DNA from: Parus major
Taxonomy: Eukaryota; Chordata; Aves; Passeriformes; Paridae
Length of the DNA stretch: 64,000 bases
NCBI RefSeq assembly: GCF_001522545.3
Contig: NC_031799.1
Span: 31,462,580 to 31,526,579 of the forward strand
Reading direction: 5' to 3'
A program made the position numbers and the translations under genes. Positions 39,201-50,926 of this stretch are shown piece after piece; the first letter of the stretch is position 1; every line of letters begins with the position of its first letter. The notes under the pieces were generated by a model. It had not been told where the DNA came from. It saw only the letters and a list, made by a program, of their open reading frames with translations, and did no database searches.

Positions 39201-41893
39201 GCTTCAATATTTACACGGTGAAAGCTTTCCATAAATCATTGTAAGCATGTATTATGCAAAACTAGATAAAGAGTGAATAGGAATGTCATTTTTTGATAAA
39301 ACTTAAAATTAACAAAAAATCTAACCATTATCCCACTTGAATTTAGCTATAACTAGCTAGGGATCTTTCTGTATATGGTAATACTTGATTAGAGGTTCAA
39401 GTCCTTTCTTACATGTAATCGATTTCTTGTTTCTTACAATCTCTCATGCTAAATTTTCTCCCCGAAGCCATTAAAGCATATCAACATTTAAATACTTCAT
39501 GACAAAAGGTTCCAATTTATATTACTTTTTTCAGCTCACAACTGATTAAGCCAAGCCTCCAGTGACAATGTGTACAAGTCAGTGAGTACAGAGATACCAC
39601 TGCATGCATACAGCTCTAAACCAGGCAGGAGACAGGTAAACCCAATCTGTACAGCATACACTGATGCTCTTCCTTCATTGTCCAAACAGCCTTGCTTTGG
39701 TTTTTAATTTAATCAATTCTGCTTTGTTTCATTTTGCTTTACTTATTTATTTATTAAATTTTATTTTACTGTAAGGATCTCTTTCTCACAATTTCAGATG
39801 AAGAAAATATTTTAAGCTTTAAACTATATTAAACTGACCTCCAAAGGTCCAAGACATATCCCATAACCTTTTCAAACTCTAACCACACACTCAAGCCTAC
39901 TATAGGAATAAACAGACCCATGTACACACATATGACATTAGATCTGTAAAGTAAAATCATGGTTTATCACACTGAATTTGCCTTCTGAATTTTGCTGACC
40001 GTATGTTAGGAAGAGAGGTGTGTGCCAGGCTATGTTAGGGTACATCTTGTCTTAAACTTCTGGGTCAAGAAGAACACATGGTGGTATCAAGATGATTATG
40101 TTGAATGACAGGCTACAACAGAGGATGGACACAAAGATCACTCTAATTTTTAGGAGCTTAACAGGGGAGGATTATGAAGATGAATCTTCATTCCCCAAAG
40201 GCCTTTAGCCTTTAAATTTTTCAATTCAGATTTAAAACCTCCCGATTTAAAACCTGCCTATTTAGAAAATAAGGGGAATCTACCAAGCATACACTATACA
40301 CATACACTGTAAACCTTGAACTTTTGTTATGAAATCAGTTGTTTTAAATTCTCATTTTGTGTGAGAAGCTCCCATGACTGCTGTGACTGCATTACAGGCA
40401 GAAATTTTATATGTCAACACACAGAGAAATACATTTGTGTTCATATACAACACTAGCTTTTTGCAGTTCTGTTCTATTTACTAATTCACTTCTTAGGATA
40501 GGAAAAATGTATATATACACCTGACTTGATACACAGTGAGAGATGCCTATACAAGGCTGAGATTAATAGAAAGGCTGAAAAATAGTTTGATTGCTTCTAA
40601 AACTAGCTTTATGTTCTGGGAGACACTCAAGGATTATTTTCAGGCGCTACTGTGATAACTTCTGAGAATCAGTTAAACAGAAAAAAAATCATTGCTAGGC
40701 TTCGTATTTTAGTAAGCTTGCATATGCACCTAAATTGTGGCTTTTGGTGCACATCAGTGAAGTTTCCTTGTTACAGAATATTGCATAGATATATGTTTGA
40801 TCAAATAACTAAGCTCAGGGTTTATCATGAATTTTTCTTCTATAAGCTCTTCTTAAGGAGCTATGTATTTTCTAGCTGATCTCAAAGAAACATTGTGAAT
40901 GCAGCTGTAACAGTTGAAAAGCAGACTGAAATATATTAATTTGATCATACTATAATTGCACAGGATGGTTTTAATTAGGGTGTAGACAGAAAAAAAAAAG
41001 AAGTCAACATTTGTTTCTAATAAAGAAAAGCCTTTATAATTTCCATGATTTAGGGTTTGTTGTTTTGGTTTGGCTGAATTTCCCATAAGCATCCCTTTGC
41101 TTCACAATTAAATTTCAAGCTGTTACACTCTGGGTAGTCCTACTACTCCTGGGGTAAGAGTTACCAAAACTGTGCAGCAGCACACCAACTCACATTAGTA
41201 AAGATGGGACAATGTGCAACATCTCTAACTCATTCTGGCTAACTCCCACTGATCTCAGCAGGACCAAAACAAGCCCTCTGTCTAGTTTTCCACAGAAATA
41301 TACACTCACACACGCAGATACTCATTTTCCTGATAGGAGTTTTTATCATGCTGTATCTCGCTCACCTTTGCTCCTGGAAACATGAAGAAAAAATGTGCAT
41401 ACTTGCTTACTGTGATTTTACACGTGCAACTAATATGAGATTTAACACATTAAGTCTGCAAAGAGGCATGGTTGAAATTTTTTCCCCTCAGCTGTCACTT
41501 CTCATCCACCTCCCACCAGCCTCTCTTCACCAACAGAAACCATATGAAAAAATGCATGTGTAAGTGTCGGCAGTCCTTTCCTTGAGTTATACTGCTGCAG
41601 CAGGGACAAACAGTGCAGCACTACTGAGTCGTCAGTCAATAATGGAAATCTTATCTTTTGACTTCACTGCAGCCTCCATTCTGCCAGAACTGATAGATAT
41701 TCTTCCTTTCTGGCACCCCCTTTCTCTGAACATTTGTTTGCCTTGCCCCGAAGACACAGGGTAGGCATAAGGATACCTGCATGCGACGGGGAAAGAGAAA
41801 GTGGCTGTCTCTCCCCAAAGTACCACTGAGAATGAAACTGGCAGTGTGTGTTCAAATGAAGAGTAGCACGAAGGAGACTTTATTTACTTACAT

Positions 41894-41916
41894 ACACACA
41901 CACACACACACACACA
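41894..41916 (+). repeat. (CA)n microsatellite
   Basis: About eleven CA units in the upstream BNC2 intron. Confidence 0.95.
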
Positions 41917-43090
41917 TATTTGCAAACTTTAGGAACCGATATTTTAGACACTGGGGCAAATCTAGCTGCACTTTAGATCAAGAATAATTGCACCATAAAC
42001 CTGGAGTAATTCCACGGACCACGCTGGAAAGTAATTTTGACCTAACTTAGCCCTGAAACATGATGTGGAGCCAAATCTGTGTGAATATATACTGGGGGTG
42101 TACCACCATGGTGGAGCACAGCAGCTGTGTAACAGCGCACAGGAGCACTGCTCAATGGTTTTGGAGTGAAAGTGAGGAACACCATGTCCTGCTAAAACTG
42201 CAGATGAAACATAAGGCAGTGGAATGCAATAACCACAGCGGAAACCTGGCCAGGACACCGCCGTTAACCACCCACACTCTCGCTTAATGGCCTTCAGGGT
42301 CTTTATTGACCGAAAATATGCAGGTCTTCTGTTTCACATCTTATCCCGAAGATGCATGCCAGGAGTGCAGACACCTCCCTGCATAAGCAACCTGCTGAGG
42401 TGCTGGTTCTGGACTAAGCTGCATGGAGTGGTATGAAAACACTGGATCCTGAACACATGACTCCTTTCGGGGACTGAACTTCCTCATAATATACCCCAAT
42501 CAGAGCATGCTTTTTCATTTTTCATGTTCATCAACCTTAAAATGCCCTTGAAAGCATTGACCAGAAAAAGGATGACACTGTCATTTGCCAACTACAAAGC
42601 AGCCATGTGGATTGGTGATAATGTCTCTTACTGATATCAGAAAAAAGCCAGTAATCTGAACTCTTTCCCCTCTTCATGAACATATGTTCACCTCTGCAAC
42701 TCCAGTGAAACTATTCTTAAATTCCTTGTCTGATTTTTTTAAACATATTGTTTGACTTTTGATAAAATACTCACTTTGTTATGGATGATTATGGACCAGA
42801 TAATATGTATATATGTATAATTCACAAGACACTTACTGTTTTTTTCCTGAGTAACACTGCGCACAGTATTTTTATTTTTAAAACTATAATAGATCACTGT
42901 GGGGTTACAGTGTGTTTAATCACAACAGCTTGAGCTTTATTTAATCATAGCAGCTACATCAAGTCTCTTTGTATTTGGGTGCCAGACAACAGCAGATGTC
43001 TGTCCATACTTAGAGGAAAAGAAAACTAAGCACACTACCAGAGTCTGATACTCTTCTTACATTTACTAGTTTTCACAGTGGTGTAACCGC

Positions 43091-43622
43091 TGTGGTTTAA
43101 CCCCAGCTGGCCGTAGCAGCACACAGAGGTTCACTCACTATTCCCTCTGGCCCCAGTGGGTAGGAGAATTGGAGAGGAAAGGTAAACCTTCTGGGCTGAG
43201 ACCAGAGCATTTTAATAATTGAAATTAAATAAAATATAATAATATTATTGGAAATGAAAAGGAGAGAGGAACAAAACCCAAGAGAAAGAAGTGATGCACA
43301 ATACAATTTCTGTCTGCCTGCTGACTGACACCCAGACTGTTCCCAAGCAGTGACTGGCCCCTCCAAGCCAACTCCCCCCACTATGTATCTTGGGCATGAT
43401 GTTCAGGGTGTGGGAATATACAGGCCACCAATCCTGGCCATGATCCCTCACAGCTTCTTGTGCACCTGGCTGCTGGCAGCACATGGGACACTGAGAAAGT
43501 TCTTGGTTTAGGGTAAGCCCTACTTAGCAACAACTAGAAATCACTGTTATTCAAAGGATTCTCATACTGAATCCAAAAAAAATCCACTGAACCAGCTACT
43601 AAGAAGATAGTTAACTCTATCC
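43091..43622 (-). mobile_element. Solo LTR-like remnant of an avian endogenous retrovirus
   Basis: The plus strand begins TGTGGTTTAACCCCAGCTGG and ends near TAGTTAACTCTATC, matching by recall the inverted form of an abundant avian ERV long terminal repeat whose sense strand ends in TTAAACCACA. Middle segments (ACTTCTTGTGCACCTGGCTG, and the block with ATTAAA on the minus strand at ~43,210) fit the same order. The outer ~25 bp at the high-coordinate end appear missing and the promoter region is degenerate. No flanking retroviral coding sequence was seen on either side, so this is a solo LTR remnant. The exact family name cannot be assigned by eye. Confidence 0.75.
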
Positions 43623-45589
43623 TCTAGACAGAGGCAGGACGAAGTACTTATGATGTCAACAAAATGTGCTTTGATTAACTACCACCATGTTGGTGACAAG
43701 TGTTAAAAGGCAAAAGATGCCACTATTTGATGACAGAAGAACTCCTGTTAGCATGGATACAAACTGACACTTTAAGCTTTAAGAAGATCCAAAGTAATTT
43801 TTTAGCAGTTCTTCTTATCTCATTTATTTTGAAGTACTAGGGACACTTCCCAAGTATTTTGTCCTTCTCACTCCAAGAACTGCAGAAATTTTCAAATGCC
43901 AACATTTATTCTCTTTACCATCCATTCTGGTTGAGATGTCCAAAAGATTTTCAGAAATGAGAAATTCATGTGAGGTGAACATATACTTTATGGTTTTTAA
44001 TGCACAGTAAAGGGGAAGCATTTGTTCTCAACATTCCTGAAATGGTAGAATATCAAGACTTTATTGAAACTGTTTATTTAAATTTCATAAACGGCCTTAA
44101 ACTTGGACCCAAATACAGGGAATATTTTGACACGTTTCCTTCTCTACAACTTGCTAGAGTGGAAAATTCATTGAAGTACCTGAAGAAGCTTTGCCACTAA
44201 TTTGTGGCAAGTAACAGCATGTTTGTCCTTAGGCCAACATGGCTACTAGAGGTAATTAAATCACCAAGCACATGGTGTATGTGTATAAAATTTAGAGTGC
44301 ATGAGGTGCCATGGGCACTTTTCAGATAGCATGTAAACAGAGACATGAACATGGTAAGCCACTGAAATAATTTCAGCTACAAAATAATTTTAGAACACAA
44401 TTTGGCATGTAAGTGGGTTGGAAATAACCATCATACATATAACAATAGCAATGATTCTTTTTCATTCTCACTTTCAGTGACTTTTTGCATATATATTTGT
44501 CCATTTTGGTATAGTACATTAAAAAAAGTTGCCTTGACACTATCAGTCACCAAAAATCACTTGTGCTTTTACTTTTTGATGTTAGTGCTGCAAAACTTAC
44601 TGACAAGTAAAGTTATATTTTCTCTGGTTTCCTGTGCTCTGGCAGTTTTTTAGTAAGTGTAGTAAGTGCTTTTTGAGCCTCAGTTTCACTAACACTGACA
44701 GCATGACACATAATTTTTATGAGAAATGGGAAATAGTCACAAAGAGCATTCATAAGGTGTTGCATTTGCAATACACACAGCTACAAGAGACGCCCCTCTT
44801 CAGCCTAGAATTTTCCCAAGGCAGGATGTGATAATATAAACAAATTGTGTCTGATATCCTTGCTTTACTAACACAGACTGCACCAAATGCAGGGCAAGAC
44901 ATCCAGCCAGTCAAATCAAGTCAAATTATCAGACGATCCTTCCCTCACTTTAAATCTGAACTGACTAAAGACGTAATCCTAACTGGAAAGCGCAACCAAA
45001 AAAAGCTGAGTCTTTCTAGGCTTTTCAGTAAAACTTCCAACTAAGTAAGAAATAATGCTCCTAGCCAGGAGCATTGTAAGGAATTGAGAAGTTGCACAAG
45101 GCCATAAACACTGGAATGAAAGTGCCAATGAGTTATACTCATAAATTGGACTTCATCACATTCTTGGTTTTCTGATTGCACCCAAATTGTGTCTCAGTAA
45201 GGGGATTCAGCTGTACTATATGCAGGATATATGAATGGCAGCAGAATCAGGAGATTGATTTCCATCTTTACTATTCATTAGGGGACTATGCATTATTACT
45301 TGCAATATATACTACACGATCTTAATGAGGCTTTTTTCTTTTATTGTTTACTGAAAAAATTTACACCAATAAAACACAGGTGTGTCATAGGTGACAATGT
45401 GATGCAAAAGGGAGACAGCAGGGTGCAGAAGTGGCACCTACAAGGCAAAGGTCACTGGAATATAAAAGGTCATGAAGCGAGTTATCTGTTTGAACCTATT
45501 AAACGCAGTGAAATGCAAGAGAAAGTGGGGAAATTATATTACAGTGTACAAAGTAATAATAACTGTGCCTTCATGTCTTAATACCCTCT

Positions 45590-46010
45590 TGTCCCAGCAG
45601 TCCTGACTTTCTAGGCAGCCCACTTCTCCACATTAACAGTAGTCATTTGGAGAGCAGCAAACGTGCCATTAGAAGCACTTTTACAAGTGTATATTCATCC
45701 ACCAATTAGCTTAATGTGGCTGCTTTCTGCATATTTTCTATCCAGGCTTGCACAAATCTTATTAATATTTCCCCCTAGCGCTTTGACAGATTACCTTGTC
45801 ATTATGCATCCTGGAGCCTTTTAAACAATATGGGTAAACTACTGTTTGCGAGGTTAATGACAATTATCCCCTAATTACTGCATAAGTCACTCAGTCCACT
45901 TTATCTCATAGGCAGGGTTCTGCTCTGTGTATCTGCCATTGTGTCACTGTAAATGAATCTTGTATAGCTATGTTTATCTGTCGTTGCCTTGTAAATTACA
46001 CTGACAGAAG
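45590..46010. promoter_or_regulatory. Candidate conserved noncoding element, upstream BNC2 intron
   Basis: Unique block carrying CCAATTAGCTTAATG, CATTATGCATCC (POU-like), AAACAATATGGG (SOX-like), GCTTTGACA and CCTAATTACTGC. Such dense developmental-factor words over ~400 bp are typical of vertebrate enhancers near transcription-factor genes. No frame is maintained. Confidence 0.35.
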
Positions 46011-46555
46011 AATGAACAAATTACTGTGTATCATCACTTAAATACAGCTTCTGATAAAAAAAACGTCCCACAAGCACAGCACTTGAATTTTACCCTGATC
46101 ACAATTAGCAAACACATATTGAATGTTTTGGGAGATATATTTAGACGTGGATGGGACACTGTGGTGGAAGAAGGTTTTGAAGTGCTAAGTCTAAGGGCAT
46201 TAAAACAGAAGAACTATAGAAAGCTACACTAGTAGTAATTTGACGATTACCTCCTGAGAACTCTTCTGTTAATTTAACAGTTGATAGATGAGCCAGTATT
46301 ATTTTCCAAACAATCTGATATTCAGGGCTGTGCTGAATTCTACAATTTCTATTTCTATTGTTTCTGACTGCAGCCACATAGGATATTTTTTAGCTGAAAA
46401 ATCCAAATAAATTTGGAAGAGAAGTAGCATTCATAAAACCACAAGCATTGCTAATTTAACACATGCATTTCAGAGCAATATCTGCATGAGGAGAGGAATG
46501 GAGAATTGGCAAATACCAACTTCCTTGTATATTCCATTTGTCTGAGGCAACTTCA

Positions 46556-46603
46556 ATGTCACAGGTAAGAGTACTCTACTGGTAGAGTACATCACTGTGA
46601 CAT
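46556..46603. repeat. Two-stem inverted repeat (48-nt hairpin)
   Basis: Outer arms ATGTCACAG (46,556-46,564) and CTGTGACAT (46,595-46,603) are perfect complements. Inner arms GTACTCTAC (46,571-46,579) and GTAGAGTAC (46,582-46,590) are also perfect, with a 2-nt centre. A 6/4-nt internal loop separates the stems. It is unique sequence, not a microsatellite. Confidence 0.85.
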
Positions 46604-48757
46604 ATATGTCGTTCTTTGAGAAAGAAGGTTGAACTTGTTATTGTGCTTCATCCATTCTTTACCAAAGACATCTCAATGTCTTCAACCAAAAGTGCCTACA
46701 TAGTCAGTGCTCAGAGACAGAATCATTGGTAAAGAACATTAAAACAACAGCTGCTTTTAAAAATAATGCCTCTTCCTACATTGTTCTTGGGAGGGTACCT
46801 GATTCATAGTCCTAGGAAACACAGTCCTTTGTAAACAGGACAACAAAGACAGTGCAGTTCCACTCTGTCTTGGGACAGTCCCTTCTTGAGTCACAGAAAG
46901 CCTTTTAGTACTGGCTTGTATTGCTGGCAAACATGGTAATTGCACAGTGTTAGTAATAAGGTTACACAGAATGCATTTTATCATATTTGGGGATACACTT
47001 AATGCACATATACAATACATTCACAAGTATCATAATGCTACAGTTAGGTATGTAAAATTTATATGATTTTCCCTTATATTTTGTATATCTCCTCCTTCAG
47101 TAAACCTTCTCATTCTATGCATGTACTAAAATATGCCCAGCACCAGCTTCTGACCAATGTGGTACAAAAAAATCCAAAGTACTGAAGACAACAAGCAAAT
47201 TGGAGAAGAATTATGATTCCTGAATGGTAGCAATATAAGACAGTTTAAGCCACTGTACAAGAAAAAGAAAATGTCAGAACTCTCCAAAATATGGTGATTA
47301 TTTACTGCGATCCAGGAAGTTATGCTAACACTGAAAACCTTTTTATCAGTGTAAAGGGTAAATTTCTTTTGTTGGATTACAATAGTGTCACATCTAGAAA
47401 GAATGGGCAGACTGAAATGTAGCAAAATTACTGATATTACAGAAAATCACAGTGGTTTGAATGCAACACAGATGAGGGCGGCACCTTTGACCATGTTCTC
47501 AGCATAACTTGGGAGAAAAAGCTATAGTGAAATGGTAAGAAAATGTAACAGCCATCACTGCCAGGGACAACTGAAAAGACTGATCGATTTTGAGTAAGCA
47601 CTACCTCAAGGGTTTTGGTCCCACTAGGATTGATCTTTGTGTCTGTCCTGTGCTCAGTCAATGCAACTTTCAGCAGGGTTTCCACTGCAGAAATAAATGG
47701 AAGTGCCGTAGTAACCCTCTACTCTCCCTCTAAGTATATTATTTTCTCTCTCTGCTGAAGAAATAAAAAAACCAACAAACCAATAATGTGGTAGATGGTA
47801 AAGTGCAACAAATGGTTTAAAAAGTTTAAGGACACAGAATGCTGTTTTTTTCATGTATAATCTTATTCGGAAAAAAAAAGTTTCTATTTTGTTAATTTTT
47901 ATCTTTGAATTTTAAGCTGCTTTGGCTTCTGACCTTTGCCAAGAGCAGAGAAACTGTCAAAAGCATTACTGAAAATGAAAAAAATTGTATCAGTTAGCTT
48001 CTCTTGATCATCTAGGTGGGTTACCTTGTCATAAAATAAAATTAATGACACATATTGACAGTATGGACTGAATGGAAGAATAAGCGAGAGAATGCTAAAT
48101 GTTGGAGATGAACAAGCACCATTTACTGGCCTATCCCTATATTATTGTAAAAGAGTTTTTTTCAAAACATAATGGAAATTCTGATTGAGTAAATTCTTTC
48201 AACCTGAGCCATACATCTCATTCTTACATTCAAAGGGCCTGATATCATATGATGGACGTGAGATAAGAAGGGACCTTGGTTCTTGCACAGAAAATATTTA
48301 CTTTTATTTTAGTGAGTTTGCAGCTTCAGATTTATTATTTGAACTATGGATGCAAATGACCTAAATGCTCAGAAATTCAAACTAAACAATAAAACCATAC
48401 CTAGTCTTAGGGTTTAAAGAAGGATCTAAAACATCAAACACAAATCTCATAACCAAAATCACATGAAAAGAAAACCATTATTTTTACATTTTCAATGCCT
48501 TGTCATAGAGTAACCAAGTGAAAGAGGTGGAGGTTGGTATCCTCAAGGAAACTGAAGCTTAATTTCTAGACTCACCAGCCACTTCTTATGTATTCTAGAC
48601 AAGTCATGGTCTTCCCATATCTCAGATCCTTGTTTTTAAAATGGAAATAGACATTTCCCCTTACTTCATGATTGTAAATAAAACCTGCTGCAGACTTTGA
48701 AAGGCTGAAGTCCATGGAGCACTACTCTATGACTCTATATGTAATATAGAATTTCAT

Positions 48758-49983
48758 CCTTTCTGACCAACCTGATCTCCTTTTATATCAGGTGACCTAA
48801 CCAGTGGATGCAGGGAAGGCTGTGGATGTCTGCCAGGACTTCAGCAAGGCTTTCACCATCTCCCACAGCAGTCTCCTGTAAAAGCTGTCAGCCCATGGCT
48901 GGACAGGCGCACCCTTCCCTGGGTTCAGAACTGGCTGGAGGGCAGGACCAGAGAGTGGTGAATGGTGCTGCACCCAGCTGGGGGCTGCTCACTAGTGGTG
49001 TCCCCCAGGGATCTGTGGTGGGCCCGGTCCTGTTTAATATCTTATTGATGATCTGGATGGGGTGATTGAGCTGCCCTTAGTAAATTCATGGGTAACACCA
49101 AGTTGGGTGGAGTGTTGATCTGCTGGAGGGCAGGGAGAATCTGTAGAGCGATGTGGACGGGGTGGATTGATGGGCTGAAGCCAACTATGCTGTTGGCTTC
49201 AACAAGTTCAACAACTTCAAAGTTCAACAAGGCCAAGTGTCAGGCCCTACATTTTGGGCAAAACAACCCTAAGCAGTGCCACAATCTGGGGGCAGAGTGA
49301 CTGAAAACTGGTCCAGCAGAAAAGGACCTGGGGGTTCTGGTGACAGTGATGAACATGAGCCAGTGTGTGCCTAGGTGGCCAAGAAGGCCAATGGCATCCT
49401 GGCCTCTACCGGCAGTGGTTTGGCCAGTGAGTCTAGGAAAGGGATTGTCCCTCTGTGCTTGCCACTGGTGAGGCCACACCTTGAATTCTGTGTTCAGTTT
49501 TGGGCCCCTCACAACAGGAAAGACATTGAAGTGTTGGAGTGTGTCCAGAGAAGGTCAACAGAGTTGGTGAAGGGTGTGGTCTCCCCCATTATGAGAAGAG
49601 GCTGAGGGAACTGGGGTTGTTTAGCCTAGAGACGAGGAAGCTCAGGGGTGACCTTATCACTCTCTAAAACTGCCTGAAAGAAGGCTGTAGACAGGTGGGG
49701 GTCAGCGTTTTCTCCCAGACTACCAGTGACAAAAAGCCATAGCCTCAAGCTGCACTATGGTTCAGGTGGACAAGAGGAGAAATTTCTTCACTGGAAGAGG
49801 TGTCAGGCATTGGAATGGCCAGAAAAGTGGTAGAGTCACCATCCCTGGAAGTGTTCAAGATATAACTGGATCTGGCATTTGGTGTCAACAAGGTGTTAAC
49901 AAGTTGGAGGTGATCAGTCAAAGGCTGGACTTGATGATCTCAGGTTTTTTCCAAAGTAACTGATTCTATAATTTTATGATTCA
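48758..49983 (+). mobile_element. CR1 LINE copy, 5'-truncated and degraded, plus strand
   Basis: Chicken repeat 1 is the dominant avian non-LTR retrotransposon. This copy starts inside the reverse transcriptase region and runs through the C-terminal region to the typical CR1 3' end, with the characteristic GGACTTGATGATCTCAGG and a final TGATTCTATAATTTTATGATT. Short frames keep CR1 signatures such as GVPQGSVVGPVLFN at ~48,990-49,045. The catalytic box that should precede DTKL now reads Met-Gly-Asn-Thr-Lys-Leu (49,088 on), so the acidic residues are lost, and several frameshifts and stops break the frame. It is antisense to BNC2, clearly GC-richer than its surroundings, and dead. Confidence 0.92.
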
Positions 49984-50883
49984 AGGTAACCTCAATAAAA
50001 TTGTGTATTTCTTCATGAGTATTCAAACAACTCACACACAGTTATAAGCAAGGTTTGCTTATATATACAAGTTATAGGAGGTTTGAAGAGAAGTGACAGA
50101 CTTAGAAAATGTTACTAGAGAATTTCAGTATCATTCACACTCCTGTTTTCAGTGGTGGACAGGGGGGACACAGCTATAAGGATTCACTTCTATGATACGT
50201 AAGTTTCCACCAGCCAATAAGGACCTTTTCTAGTTCATCCTCTCAGAGAACAGCCTTTATTGCACTTTGCTGGAACTGTTTCATTCATGCTTATTATGTT
50301 CAAGGCCTCCCAAGTGAAATAATTCTCAAATAAACATACCAATCCCTCTTCCCCAAATGGACACTGATGTTCTGTCATCAGCGTACTTCTAGCACAGCAA
50401 ATTCTGACGAAAATAACAGGGCTCATACTTACAAGTTTCTTTTGATAACTTTACCAGCTGCCCTCTTGCCCCAGGGGGAAGACTCTGTCTACACAGAAGA
50501 GAGTCCTCTGAACAAAAATATTTGTTGCAAAGCAAATAAAATTAATTATTTTCATAAAAAGGAGAGAAGGAGGATAGCTTGGCAAAACGCTGGCAAGTTA
50601 ATTTTCATGTGTTTGGCACATATACAGCTCTTAGAAACAGCATCCAAAGTCAGTCAAAGTGTGGCTGATAAAGCAGGCTTGCCTTTCAACTTTCACTTTT
50701 TAATAATAAAAAATCAATATATGGAGGATTACAGGCCTCTTGGTTTAGAATTTTTATAACAAAACCAAAAGATGACAAGGTTATGGCAGTATATGAAATT
50801 CAGGCAGCAGCCATTATGATGCAAATATTTATACCTTGTTTATTTACTGCACTCTAGTGAAACTGAAATAAATAATTAAAATA

Positions 50884-50926
50884 AAATAAATTTTATATAT
50901 ATATATATATATATAAAATTTTATTT
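50884..50926. repeat. (AT)n inside an AT palindrome
   Basis: An alternating AT core is flanked by AAATAAATTTTA on the left and TAAAATTTTATTT on the right, complementary apart from one base. A cruciform is possible. Confidence 0.88.
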
